Below, piece by piece: positions 35,026-43,985 of a stretch of 64,000 bases of DNA. Below the pieces are notes generated by a model. That model was not told the origin of the DNA. It made no database searches and saw only the letters and a list, made by a program, of their open reading frames with translations. Position 1 is the first letter of the stretch; every line of letters begins with the position of its first letter. The translations under genes and the position numbers were made by a program. Source of the stretch: Verrucosispora sp. WMMD573 (lineage in GTDB: Bacteria > Actinomycetota > Actinomycetes > Mycobacteriales > Micromonosporaceae); contig NZ_CP114901.1 of the NCBI RefSeq assembly GCF_027497175.1, positions 992,001 through 1,056,000 of the forward strand, in the 5' to 3' direction.

Positions 35026-35589
35026 TCAGCGGGGGATGATCAGAGCCATCGCCTCGGCCCGGGACTTGGCGTCGTGTTGCAGGGTGCCCCGCACCGCGGA
35101 CGTGATCGTCTTGGCACCGGATTTCTGGATGCCTCGCATCGCCATGCACATGTGTTCGCATTCGAGCACGACGACCACGCCGCGCGGCTCCAGCCGCGTC
35201 ATCAGCAGGTCCGCGATCTGCGAGGTGAGCCGCTCCTGCACCTGGGGCCGCCGGGCGAAGACCTCGACCAGCCGGGCCAACTTGGACAGGCCGGTGATCC
35301 GGCCGTCGGGGCCGGGGATGTAGCCGATGTGGGCACTGCCCCGGAACGGCAGCAGGTGATGCTCGCAGAGGCTCATCACGTCGATGTCCCGGACCAGCAC
35401 CAGTTCCTCGTGGTTGGCCTCGAAGGTGGTGGTGAGCACCGTGGCCGGATCGACGCGCAGGCCGGCGAAGAGTTCCGCGTACGCCCGGGCGACCCGGGCC
35501 GGGGTCTGCTGGAGTCCGTCACGGTCGGGATCCTCCCCGACCGCGATGAGGATCTCGCGGACGGCCTTCTCGATCCGGCCGAGGTCCAT
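35026..35589 (-). CDS. folE: GTP cyclohydrolase I
   Basis: First enzyme of folate synthesis, GTP to dihydroneopterin triphosphate. 187 residues from ATG 35589, which has GAGG five nt upstream. Zinc and catalytic residues lie in [12 protein letters not shown] and [28 protein letters not shown] is the family core. The same frame stays open upstream to a CTG (35730) that overlaps the ftsH stop (CTGA) and would add 47 residues, including [13 protein letters not shown] keep the ATG as more conservative. Its usual neighbour folP is 12.7 kb away. Confidence 0.95.
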   Translation of the reverse strand: MDLGRIEKAVREILIAVGEDPDRDGLQQTPARVARAYAELFAGLRVDPATVLTTTFEANHEELVLVRDIDVMSLCEHHLLPFRGSAHIGYIPGPDGRITGLSKLARLVEVFARRPQVQERLTSQIADLLMTRLEPRGVVVVLECEHMCMAMRGIQKSGAKTITSAVRGTLQHDAKSRAEAMALIIPR

Positions 35590-35679
35590 GGTGTCCTCGA
35601 CGGGACGACCGGTGAGCCGGCCGTTGATCAGCCGCGCGGCGATGTAGTCGAGGCGGTCGGTGTCGGGTTCGGTCGCGGA

Positions 35680-35713
35680 GGCGGCCAGTCCCCCCTGCGG
35701 GGAACTGGCCGCC
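35680..35713 (-). terminator. Hairpin between ftsH stop and folE
   Basis: GGCGGCCAGT (35680-35689) pairs perfectly with ACTGGCCGCC (35704-35713), with an additional C-run/G-run pairing inside. It begins about 14 nt after the ftsH stop, the usual place for a terminator or attenuator. If folE starts at the upstream CTG the hairpin would be translated. Confidence 0.5.
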
Positions 35714-35726
35714 GTGTCGTCGGTGC

Positions 35727-37745
35727 TCAGTGCGAACCGTCCGAGGAGTTGTTGGAGCTGCCGCCACCCACGGTCGCCTCTGCGCCGTCGGCTTCCGCCT
35801 GCACCTTCAGCGCGTCCTTCTCCGCCGGGGTGAGTACGGGCGGCTCGGTGGAGGGCTGCCGCTTGCCGAAGCCGTTGTACGGGGCCATCGGCGGCCGCTT
35901 GACCACCCGGGCACAGATCCGGGCCATGTCGGCGGTGGAGAGCGTCTCCTTCTCCATCAGCTCGAGCACGATGTTGTCCAGCACGTCCCGGTACTCGACC
36001 AGGATCTCCCAGGCCTCGTCGTGGGCCAGTTCGATCAGTGCCCGCATCTCGCCGTCGATCTCGGCGGCGACCGCGTCGGAGTAGTCCCGCTCGTGGCCCA
36101 TGTTGCGGCCGAGGAACGGCTCGTCGCCGCTGGTGCCGTACTTGATCGCGCCGAGCTTGGAACTCATTCCGTACTGCGTGATCATTGCCCGGGCCAGCTG
36201 GGTGGCCTTCTCGATGTCGTTGCCGGCGCCGGTGGTGGGCTCGTGGAAGACGAGTTCCTCGGCCGCCCGGCCCCCCAGCGCGTACGCCAGGGTGTCGACC
36301 ATCTCGGCGCGAGTCTGGGTGTACTTGTCCTCCGTGGGCAGCACCAGGGTGTGGCCCAGCGAGCGACCCCGGGACAGGATCGTCACCTTGTGCACCGGCG
36401 CGGCGTGCGGCAGCGCCCAGGCGACAAGTGCGTGACCACCCTCGTGGTACGCGGTGATCTTCTTCTCCTGGTCACTCATCACCCGGGTACGCCGCTGCGG
36501 GCCGGCGATCACCCGGTCGATCGACTCCTCAAGCGAGTCGTTGGAGATGGCCCGCTGGTCCTTCCGGGCGGTCAGCAGGGCCGCCTCGTTGATCACGTTG
36601 GCGAGGTCGGCGCCGCTGAAGCCCGGCGTCCGCTTGGCGACCGAGTCGAGGTCGACGTCGGGCGTGAACGGCTTGCCCTTGGCGTGCACCCGCAGGATGG
36701 CCTTGCGGCCCTCCATGTCGGGCGCGTCGACCGGGATCTGCCGGTCGAACCGGCCCGGACGCAGCAGCGCCGGGTCGAGGATGTCCGGCCGGTTGGTGGC
36801 GGCGATCAGGATGACGCCGCCCTTGACGTCGAAGCCGTCCATCTCGACGAGGAGCTGGTTCAGGGTCTGCTCGCGTTCGTCGTGGCCGCCACCCATGCCG
36901 GCGCCACGGTGCCGGCCGACGGCGTCGATCTCGTCGACGAAGACGATGGCGGGCGCGTTCGCCTTGGCCTGCTCGAACAGGTCACGGACCCGGCTGGCAC
37001 CGACACCGACGAACATCTCGACGAAGTCGGAGCCGGAGATCGAGTAGAACGGCACCCCGGCCTCGCCGGCCACCGCTCGGGCGAGCAGCGTCTTGCCGGT
37101 GCCGGGCGGGCCGAAGAGCAGCACACCCTTCGGGATCTTGGCACCGAGCGCCTGGTACTTCGCCGGGTTCTGCAGGAAGTCCTTGATCTCGTGCAGCTCC
37201 TCGACGGCCTCCTCGGAGCCCGCCACGTCGGCGAACGTCGTCTTCGGCGTGTCCTTGGTGATCATCTTCGCCTTGGACTTGCCGAAGTTGAGCACCCGCG
37301 AGCCGCCGCCCTGCATCTGCGACATGAAGAACAGCAGCAATAGCACGAGCAGCACGATGGGCAGCAGGTTGACCAGCAGGCTGACCCAGATGCTGTCGGA
37401 CGACACCTCGGTGTCGGCCGGCCCGGTGACCCGATTGTTGGCCTTGGCGTCGAGAACCTGGTTCCAGACCTCGTCGCCGACCTCGTAGGGGAACTGGGCC
37501 TCGATCAGCTTCGTGGTGGTGTCGCCGAACTCGGTCTCCTCGGCCAGCTCGAGCTGGATCGTCTGTTCCTTGTCCTGGAAGACGACCTTCTCGATGCCGC
37601 CCTTGTTGAGCTGGTCGAGCGCGACGGACGTGTCCACCCGGTGGTAACTGGGTCCACCGGTGAACAACTGACTGAGCACGACGGCGCCGAGGATGACCAG
37701 GATGACCCAGAACACCGGTCGGCGGAAGAAACGCGTACGTTCCAT
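35727..37745 (-). CDS. ftsH: ATP-dependent zinc metalloprotease FtsH
   Basis: Membrane-bound AAA+ protease, 672 residues. Two membrane helices (about 9-28 and 112-133) flank an extracytoplasmic domain. The AAA module has GPPGTGKT (about 211-218), [13 protein letters not shown] and the SRH region [14 protein letters not shown]. The peptidase has HEGGH (about 433-437). The C-terminal tail is Ser/Asn-rich ([13 protein letters not shown]). It sits in the conserved hpt-ftsH-folE order. Confidence 0.97.
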   Translation of the reverse strand: MERTRFFRRPVFWVILVILGAVVLSQLFTGGPSYHRVDTSVALDQLNKGGIEKVVFQDKEQTIQLELAEETEFGDTTTKLIEAQFPYEVGDEVWNQVLDAKANNRVTGPADTEVSSDSIWVSLLVNLLPIVLLVLLLLFFMSQMQGGGSRVLNFGKSKAKMITKDTPKTTFADVAGSEEAVEELHEIKDFLQNPAKYQALGAKIPKGVLLFGPPGTGKTLLARAVAGEAGVPFYSISGSDFVEMFVGVGASRVRDLFEQAKANAPAIVFVDEIDAVGRHRGAGMGGGHDEREQTLNQLLVEMDGFDVKGGVILIAATNRPDILDPALLRPGRFDRQIPVDAPDMEGRKAILRVHAKGKPFTPDVDLDSVAKRTPGFSGADLANVINEAALLTARKDQRAISNDSLEESIDRVIAGPQRRTRVMSDQEKKITAYHEGGHALVAWALPHAAPVHKVTILSRGRSLGHTLVLPTEDKYTQTRAEMVDTLAYALGGRAAEELVFHEPTTGAGNDIEKATQLARAMITQYGMSSKLGAIKYGTSGDEPFLGRNMGHERDYSDAVAAEIDGEMRALIELAHDEAWEILVEYRDVLDNIVLELMEKETLSTADMARICARVVKRPPMAPYNGFGKRQPSTEPPVLTPAEKDALKVQAEADGAEATVGGGSSNNSSDGSH

Positions 37746-38117
37746 GCTGTTGTCGAGCGCCGAGACGCCCGCATCCTCCTGATCGACGTCCTGACCGACT
37801 GATGGGTGTCGCCGCCTGGGCGGCTGCCGGAGCCGCCGTGCGGGCCGGCCTCGACCCCGGGGCGCGATTGCCGCGCCACGGTCATTCGACGGTACACCGT
37901 GCGAGACCGATATGAGCTGGCGAGCCCAGCACTTACGCGCACGGCGAACCGGATGTCAGCCGGCGTGGCCCGGAGTCGGATCCCCGGGTCACCGTGGTCA
38001 AAGGTAGTCCGATCAGCTGAAAGTCGGCTGAACGTCGGGCGGACGCGCCCGTGATGGCAGTCGGGCCGGCGGCGCGGCGACGAGGGCCGGCGGTCCGGTG
38101 CCGACGCGCCGCAACGG
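37746..38117 (-). promoter_or_regulatory. ftsH upstream region with competing hairpins
   Basis: 372-nt gene-free stretch between hpt and ftsH. Near ftsH, three segments (37811-37816, 37819-37825 and 37831-37837) are mutually complementary GCCGCC/GGCGGC pieces, so two exclusive hairpins are possible in the ftsH leader. I could not pick a convincing promoter. No coding sequence seen. Confidence 0.3.
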
Positions 38118-38693
38118 TCAGGACCGGGCGTAGACCTCCGGCTTGAGCACCCCCACGTACGGCAGCTCCCGGTAGCGCTCGCCGAAGTCGAGGCCGTACC
38201 CGACGACGAACTCGGTGGGGATGTCGAAGCCCACATACCTGACCGGAACCGTCACCTTCACCGCGTCCGGCTTGCGGAACAGCGCGACCACCTCGACGCT
38301 CGCCGCCGACCGCGACTCCAGGTAGCGCAGCAGCCAGGACAGGGTCAGCCCGGAGTCGACGATGTCCTCCACGACGACGACGTGCCGACCGGCGATGTCC
38401 CGGTCGAGGTCCTTGAGGATGCGCACCACCCCGGACGAGGTGGTCCCCTGCCCGTACGACGAGATGGCCATGAAGTCCAGCTCGGCCGGGGGGCCGTGCC
38501 GGCCCAGTGCCCGGGCGAAGTCGGCCATGAACATGACCGCGCCCTTGAGCACGCAGACCAGCAGCAGCCCGTCGGTGACGTGGGCGTAGTCCGCGGAGAC
38601 CTGCTTGGCCAGTTCCGCGGTCTTCTCGCGGATCTGCGCCTCGGAAATGATCACGTGGTCGATGTCGGCGTCGTACCAGGAGCCGTCAGCCAT
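38118..38693 (-). CDS. hpt: Hypoxanthine phosphoribosyltransferase
   Basis: Purine salvage enzyme making IMP or GMP from hypoxanthine or guanine and PRPP. 191 residues. The PRPP-binding motif is VVVVEDIVDSGLTLSWLL, and the GAVMFMADFARAL and YVGFDIPTEFVVGYGLD segments are typical of bacterial Hpt. Start ATG 38693 (MADGSWYD); ATG 38699 adds two residues. It normally follows tilS in actinobacteria; here ggt and a regulator lie between. Confidence 0.95.
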   Translation of the reverse strand: MADGSWYDADIDHVIISEAQIREKTAELAKQVSADYAHVTDGLLLVCVLKGAVMFMADFARALGRHGPPAELDFMAISSYGQGTTSSGVVRILKDLDRDIAGRHVVVVEDIVDSGLTLSWLLRYLESRSAASVEVVALFRKPDAVKVTVPVRYVGFDIPTEFVVGYGLDFGERYRELPYVGVLKPEVYARS

Positions 38694-38792
38694 GCCCATA
38701 GCCTGCCGTACGCCTCGGGTTCGCCGTCGGCGGGGCCGCCCGTTTCGGGGCAACCCCGCCGGAGGATTTTTCCGAATGATGCGACATTCACC

Positions 38793-38930
38793 TCAGCAGT
38801 GACGTGACTGCCACCTGCGGCCCCCGTCGGAGGGCTTCCAGTCCGCGGAGTCACGGCTGTCGGCGGTCAGCCCCAGGGCGGACAGCAGGGCGAGGGACAG
38901 GAAGAACAGCAGGAAGAACAGGAAACCCAT
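38793..38930 (-). CDS. Small single-TM protein (45 aa)
   Basis: Short frame in the hpt-glxA gap: MGFLFFLLFFLSLALLSAL forms one hydrophobic helix, followed by a polar tail with DSRDSADWKPSDGGRRW. Short actinobacterial membrane proteins with a similar DSRD-ADW-P tail exist as I recall them, which raises confidence. The upstream sequence AGAAAGCGAG is a weak ribosome site. It could alternatively be chance hydrophobic sequence. Confidence 0.4.
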   Translation of the reverse strand: MGFLFFLLFFLSLALLSALGLTADSRDSADWKPSDGGRRWQSRHC

Positions 38931-39082
38931 GGCGGCGCTCGCTTTCTGGCGTCTGCGGTTGTCGGATCGCCGCCGGTGCGCACCGGACATCTGCCAGTCT
39001 GCGTACCCCGCCAGCCGTCGGACAGTGGCAGAAATGCCAGCCCTACTCGATTTCCTGCCACTCGTGCGGTTACCCTCGTCAC

Positions 39083-40045
39083 ATGCTTCGTTCAGTGGCC
39101 GTACTCGTGCTGGACGGCGTCGCCCCGTTCGAGCTCGGCGTGCTCGCCGAGGTGTTCGGCACCGACCGCACCGCCGACGGACTGCCCGGCTACCGCTTCG
39201 ACGTGTGTGGACCTGGGCAGGCCCCGGTTCGCACCTCCGCCGGCTTCCAGCTGGTGCCGAACGCCGACCTCGATCCGCTGGAGCGAGCGGACCTGGTGGC
39301 CGTTCCGGCCCACGACCCGACCACCACCGCACCTGTCGAGGTGCACGAGGCGCTGCGCCGGGCCGCCGATCGGGGTGCGTACCTGTTCAGCGTGTGTGCC
39401 GGGGCGTACCTGCTGGGCGAGGCGGGACTACTGGACGGCCGGGAGTGCACCACCCACTGGCGGCACGTCGACGAGTTGCAGCGCCGTCACCCGAGCGCCC
39501 GGGTGCGCTGCAACTCGCTGTACGTGCAGGACGGCCGCCTGCTCACCAGCGCGGGCACCGCCGCCGGCATCGACGCCTGCCTGCACCTGGTACGCCAGGC
39601 GCACGGCTCGGCCACCGCCACCCGGCTCGCCCGACGGATGGTGGTACCCCCGCATCGCGACGGCGGACAGGCCCAGTACATCGAGGCGCCGATCCCGAAG
39701 GCGCCGGAGGCCCCCACCCTGGAACCGGTGCTGGAGTGGCTGATGGGCCACCTGGACCGGCAGACCACTGTCGACGAGTTGGCCGCGCGGGCCGGGATGG
39801 CGCCACGGACGTTCGCTCGCCGGTTCCGTGCCGAGACAGGCACCACCCCGCACGACTGGCTGACCAACCAGCGCGTCCTGCTGGCCCGCCGGCTGTTGGA
39901 GGACACCGCGCTCACCGTGGAGGGGGTGGCCGAACGGTCCGGCTTCGGTGACGCCGCCGTGCTGCGGCATCACTTCACCCGCCGGGTGGGCGCCACGCCA
40001 CAGGCGTATCGCACCACGTTCCGCGATCGTGCTCCCACTGGCTGA
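39083..40045 (+). CDS. GlxA-type AraC family regulator
   Basis: 320-residue transcription factor. The N-terminal DJ-1/PfpI-like domain (about 1-180) has the SVCAGAYLLGEAGLL nucleophile-elbow sequence. A C-terminal AraC double helix-turn-helix (about 225-318) has ARAGMAPRTFARRFRAETGTTP and a second helix pair VAERSGFGDAAVLRHHF. Such regulators often respond to amines or amino-acid derivatives. It converges with ggt, so a link to gamma-glutamyl metabolism is possible but unproven. Confidence 0.88.
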   Translation: MLRSVAVLVLDGVAPFELGVLAEVFGTDRTADGLPGYRFDVCGPGQAPVRTSAGFQLVPNADLDPLERADLVAVPAHDPTTTAPVEVHEALRRAADRGAYLFSVCAGAYLLGEAGLLDGRECTTHWRHVDELQRRHPSARVRCNSLYVQDGRLLTSAGTAAGIDACLHLVRQAHGSATATRLARRMVVPPHRDGGQAQYIEAPIPKAPEAPTLEPVLEWLMGHLDRQTTVDELAARAGMAPRTFARRFRAETGTTPHDWLTNQRVLLARRLLEDTALTVEGVAERSGFGDAAVLRHHFTRRVGATPQAYRTTFRDRAPTG

Positions 40046-40069
40046 CCGGTCACCGGCCCGTCGTGCAGA

Positions 40070-41704
40070 TCAGAAGCCGCCGGCACCGCCGTCCACCCGG
40101 GGCTCGGAACCGACGATGTAACCCCCGTCGGCGCTTCGCCAGATCGCCTGCCCGTAGCCGAAGACGGTGGGATCGGACGCGACGGACACCTGGTGCCCCC
40201 GGTCCCGCAGGTCGGCCAGCAGCGCGTCGCCAGCGGGCCCGGCGGTCAGCTGCTCCTCGACCAGCAGCGAACGACCCGTGTGCCAGTACCAGCGCGGGGC
40301 GTCCAGCGCCGCCTGCGGGTCGAGGCCCGCGTCCACGGTCGCGGAGACCAGCTGAACGTGGCCCTGGGGCTGCATGTGCCCACCCATAACCCCGAACGGC
40401 CCCACCGGCACGCCCCCACGGGTCAGGAAACCGGGAATAATTGTGTGATACGGCCGCTTCGCCGGGCCGACCACGTTGGGGTGACCCGCGTCCAGCCGGA
40501 AGCCGAGACCACGATTCTGCAGCGCGAAGCCGCACCCGGGCAGCACCACGTGCGAGCCGAAGGCCAGGTAGGTGGACTGGATCAGGCTGACCATCATGCC
40601 GCTCTCGTCGGCCGTGCAGAGGTACACCGTTCCACCGCGCTCCGGTGCGCCGGTCACCGGGTCGGCCGCCGCGTCGGAGACCGCCGCGCGGCGCCGCGCC
40701 AGATGTTCCGTGGTGAGCAGCCCGGACGGGACCGGAGCAAGGTCGGGATCGGCGACATGGGCATGCGCGTCGGCGAAGCCGAGCTTGACCGCCTCGATCT
40801 GCCGGTGCAGCCACCGCGACTCGTCGGCCGGGTCGAATCCGTTCAGGATGCCCAGGGCGAGCAGGGCGGCCAGTCCCTGCCCGTTCGGCGGCAGTTCCCA
40901 GACCTCGTGATCCCGGTAGCGCACCGACACCGGGTCGACCCAGACGCTTGCGTGGTTCGCCAGGTCCGCCTCGGTGAGCAGCCCGCCGGTACGGGCGGCG
41001 TGGTTGGTCAGGGCCGCCGCGATCCGCCCCCGGTAGAACTCCTCCGCCCGGCTGTCGGCGATCAGTCGAAGCGTCCGTGCCGCGTCCGGGTTGCGCCACC
41101 GTTCGCCCGCGCGGGGAGCCCGCCCGTCCGGTGCGAACACCCGCCCGAACTCGGCGTACTCGGGACCGGTCAGGCCGGCGTGCCCGGCTACCGCGCGGGA
41201 CCAGGCCGCCGCCGTCCTGGTGGAGACGGGGTGTCCCTGCTCGGCGTAGCCGATGGCGTCGGCGAAGAGGTCCGCGAACGGCAGCGATCCGAACCGCTCG
41301 TGCAGGTCGCGCCAGCCCGCCGGCACGCCCGGCACGGTCACCGGCAGCCAGCCTCGGGCCGGCATCGCCGGGCCGACCGCCTGCGCGCCGCCCAGCGCGT
41401 CGGCGGGCTCGCCGCCTCGGCCGCCGGTCGCCGCGAGCACCAGGTCCCGGGTCAGTCCGGCGGGCGACCGGCCGGAGGCGTTCAGGCCGTGCAGCCGCCC
41501 GCCGTCCCAGACGATGGCGAAGAGGTCACCGCCGATGTCGTTGGAGGGTGGTTGCACGACGGTGAGCGTGCTGGCGGTGGCCAGCGCGGCGTCCACGGCG
41601 TTGCCACCACGCCGCAGCACGGCCAGGCCGGCGGCCACGGCCAACGGGTGGCTGGTGGCGACGGCGCCACTCGGCGCGTAGAGCGGTTGCCGGGGATGGG
41701 TCAT
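40070..41704 (-). CDS. ggt: Gamma-glutamyltransferase
   Basis: Ntn-hydrolase that cleaves gamma-glutamyl bonds; 544-residue proenzyme. The small subunit would begin at the Thr of RGGTVYLCTADE (about residue 361), the expected autocleavage site. VVLPGCGFALQNRG and the substrate-loop GVMGGHMQPQGHVQL are family signatures. No signal peptide is seen, so it is likely cytoplasmic, unlike classic periplasmic GGT. Its ATG overlaps the tilS stop (ATGA). Confidence 0.9.
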   Translation of the reverse strand: MTHPRQPLYAPSGAVATSHPLAVAAGLAVLRRGGNAVDAALATASTLTVVQPPSNDIGGDLFAIVWDGGRLHGLNASGRSPAGLTRDLVLAATGGRGGEPADALGGAQAVGPAMPARGWLPVTVPGVPAGWRDLHERFGSLPFADLFADAIGYAEQGHPVSTRTAAAWSRAVAGHAGLTGPEYAEFGRVFAPDGRAPRAGERWRNPDAARTLRLIADSRAEEFYRGRIAAALTNHAARTGGLLTEADLANHASVWVDPVSVRYRDHEVWELPPNGQGLAALLALGILNGFDPADESRWLHRQIEAVKLGFADAHAHVADPDLAPVPSGLLTTEHLARRRAAVSDAAADPVTGAPERGGTVYLCTADESGMMVSLIQSTYLAFGSHVVLPGCGFALQNRGLGFRLDAGHPNVVGPAKRPYHTIIPGFLTRGGVPVGPFGVMGGHMQPQGHVQLVSATVDAGLDPQAALDAPRWYWHTGRSLLVEEQLTAGPAGDALLADLRDRGHQVSVASDPTVFGYGQAIWRSADGGYIVGSEPRVDGGAGGF

Positions 41705-42765
41705 CCTTCGCGCACCGCCTCGTCGGGCGCTGACCCCACCGTCTCGGGTACCGGTGCTCGACCGGCCGGTGCGGCCGGTGGTGACTCCGACACCAGCCGG
41801 TCGTCACGGCGGAGCACCCGCAGCCCGCCCGGCAGGTAGCTGGCTCGTTGGCCGCGCCACGCCGTCACCAACGCGTCGAGCGCAGCGACGTGGCGATGCG
41901 ACAGGGCAGCCGGTGGGGCGCCCAACTCGTGGGCCCAGGCACGCAGCACCCGGCCGCGCACAGCCGGCGCCAGCTCCGCCAGGATCCGGGTGGCCAGGCC
42001 ACCGTCGGGATGCCGGGCCCGGCTCAGCGCGGCAACGGCGAGTTCGTCGAGTACCGCGTTGTCCGCCGCCACCAGCGCGGCGGTACGGGCGAGGTTGTCC
42101 AGCACGCCCGGTCCGAGCGCCCGGATCAACACGGGCAGCACGTCGGCCCGGACCCGGGAGCGGGCGTACGCCGGGTCGCTGTTGTGCGGGTCGTCCCACG
42201 GCACCAGCCCGAGGGCCACGCAGGCGGCGCGGGTCTCCGCCCGCCCGATCTCCAACATCGGTCGTACGAGTGGAATGCCGGCCAGGTCCCGACGGGCCGG
42301 CATGCCGGCCAGCCCGCGCGGGCCGGCGCCCCGGGCCAGCGCGAGCAGCACCGTCTCCGCCTGGTCGTCCCGGGTGTGGCCGGTGAGCAGTGCCGAGGCG
42401 CCGTGCCCACCGGCGACCTCGGCCAACGCCTGGTAGCGGGCGTCCCGGGCCGCCGCCTCCGGGCCACCGGGCCGGCCGGCGACCTCGACCGGGACCACCT
42501 CCACCGGTGCCAGGCCGGCCTCGACCGCCCAGCGCGCCACCGCCTCGGCCCGGTGCCGCGACCCGGTCTGCAACCCGTGATCGACGGTCACCAGCCCGGC
42601 GGTGCGGCCGGCCCGGGGCGCCACGAACGCGGTGGCCGCAGCCAGGGCCAGCGAGTCGGCGCCACCGGAGCAGGCGACCAGCACCGGACCGTCCGTCGGC
42701 AGATCGGCCAACGCACGACGGACCGCGATCCGGATCGCGGCCACCGGCGGAGCGAGCGGGGCCAT
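41701..42765 (-). CDS. tilS: tRNA(Ile)-lysidine synthase
   Basis: Modifies C34 of tRNA-Ile(CAU) to lysidine so that it reads AUA. 354 residues. PP-loop VACSGGADSLAL (about 29-40), then LVTVDHGLQTGS, LLTGHTRDDQAETVLL and RPMLEIGRAETRA. The C-terminal domain is shortened, as is usual in actinobacteria. Its stop overlaps the ggt start. Confidence 0.93.
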   Translation of the reverse strand: MAPLAPPVAAIRIAVRRALADLPTDGPVLVACSGGADSLALAAATAFVAPRAGRTAGLVTVDHGLQTGSRHRAEAVARWAVEAGLAPVEVVPVEVAGRPGGPEAAARDARYQALAEVAGGHGASALLTGHTRDDQAETVLLALARGAGPRGLAGMPARRDLAGIPLVRPMLEIGRAETRAACVALGLVPWDDPHNSDPAYARSRVRADVLPVLIRALGPGVLDNLARTAALVAADNAVLDELAVAALSRARHPDGGLATRILAELAPAVRGRVLRAWAHELGAPPAALSHRHVAALDALVTAWRGQRASYLPGGLRVLRRDDRLVSESPPAAPAGRAPVPETVGSAPDEAVREG

Positions 42766-42781
42766 CGGTGCGGCGACGTGC

Positions 42782-43849
42782 TCAGCCGGCGGTCGGCACC
42801 GGACCGACCGGCCCGTGCACCCGCGCCACCCAGGCGTCCGGTTCGCTCAGCTCGGACAGCCGGGGCAGGGTCAGCGGCGACTCGAAGACCCGGTTGAAAC
42901 CGGCCATCCCGACCCGGTCCACCACTGCGTGCACGAACTTGCGGCCCTCGGCGTACTGCCGCATCTTGACGTCGATGCCGATCAGCCGCCGGATCGCCTT
43001 CTCCACCGGGTTGCCGGCCTCGCGCCGTCGGTTGAAGCCGGCTCGGATCCGCTCCACACTCGGAATCACCTGCGGTCCGACGCCGTCCATCACGAACTCG
43101 GCGTGCCCCTCCAGCAGGGTCATCAGGGCGGTCAGCCGGTCCAGCACGGCCCGCTGCCCCGGCGTCTGCACGATGTCCAGCACGCTGGAGCGGCTCTGCG
43201 GGTCCCGAACCGCGTCAGCGAGGGTGCTCACCCCCCGGCGCAGCCGCTCCAGCAGGTGCTCCCCACCCTGGGAGGCGTCGACGAACGCCTGCACCTCGCC
43301 GAGGAAGTAGGCCCGCATCCAGGGCACCGAGGTGAACTGCGTCCGGTGGGTCACCTCGTGCAGGCAGACCCAGAGCCGGAAGTCGCGCGGATCCGCGCCC
43401 AGCTTGCGCTCGACCTCGACGATGTTCGGCGCAACCAGCAGCAGTTGCCCCGGGTTGGCGGAGAAGACCTCGTACTGGCCGAGGACCCGGCCGGAGAGAT
43501 AGGCCAGCACGGTGCCGGCCTGCACCCCGGTCACCCGGGAACCGATCGCCTCGGTGACTGCACCGGGCTGCTTGTCCTGAGCGAGCCGGCCGACCAGCGG
43601 GGTGATCACCTCGCGGAGCCCGGCGATGTTGGTCGCCGCCCAGTCACGCCGATCGACCACCCGCACCGGCGGATGGGCGACCTGCGAGGTCAACCCGGTG
43701 TAGTCGGCGACGTGCCCGGCAGCCTCGTCGGTCAACCGGCGCAACTCGGACACCACCTCGGTGGCCTCGGCGTACGTCACCCGAGGGCCTGACTTACCCA
43801 GGGCCCCCGCCGTCGCGGTGGCCAGATCCCAGTCCACGAACTGCGCCAT
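42782..43849 (-). CDS. Zinc metalloprotease-like protein (DUF2342)
   Basis: 355-residue protein of the actinobacterial DUF2342 / F420-associated hydrolase family. The zincin motif HEVTH lies in LWVCLHEVTHRTQF (about residues 190-203) and a downstream EGHAEFVMDG probably supplies the third ligand. Start ATG 43849 (MAQFVDWDLA). It sits between dacB and tilS, its usual position. The physiological substrate is unknown. Confidence 0.85.
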   Translation of the reverse strand: MAQFVDWDLATATAGALGKSGPRVTYAEATEVVSELRRLTDEAAGHVADYTGLTSQVAHPPVRVVDRRDWAATNIAGLREVITPLVGRLAQDKQPGAVTEAIGSRVTGVQAGTVLAYLSGRVLGQYEVFSANPGQLLLVAPNIVEVERKLGADPRDFRLWVCLHEVTHRTQFTSVPWMRAYFLGEVQAFVDASQGGEHLLERLRRGVSTLADAVRDPQSRSSVLDIVQTPGQRAVLDRLTALMTLLEGHAEFVMDGVGPQVIPSVERIRAGFNRRREAGNPVEKAIRRLIGIDVKMRQYAEGRKFVHAVVDRVGMAGFNRVFESPLTLPRLSELSEPDAWVARVHGPVGPVPTAG

Positions 43850-43872
43850 GCAACCCACCGTACCCGCGCCGC

Positions 43873-43921
43873 GACACCCACCCGGCGGGCCGACGCGGTG
43901 CTGGCCCGCCGGCAGGGTGTC
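43873..43921 (-). terminator. Long hairpin after dacB
   Basis: Arms 43873-43891 and 43903-43921 pair at 17 of 19 positions, including 10 perfect inner base pairs, with an 11-nt loop. Located 65 nt beyond the dacB stop. Confidence 0.65.
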
Positions 43922-43985
43922 GCCGGACCAGCAACAAGCCGCCCCACCGGGCATTAAGCCCGCCGACCGGTGCCCGCCGATCCGC

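Noticed and set aside
35680..35713. Intrinsic terminator proving that folE is separately transcribed
   Set aside because: The hairpin is real but lacks a T-run and may lie in translated sequence, so it cannot decide the operon structure.
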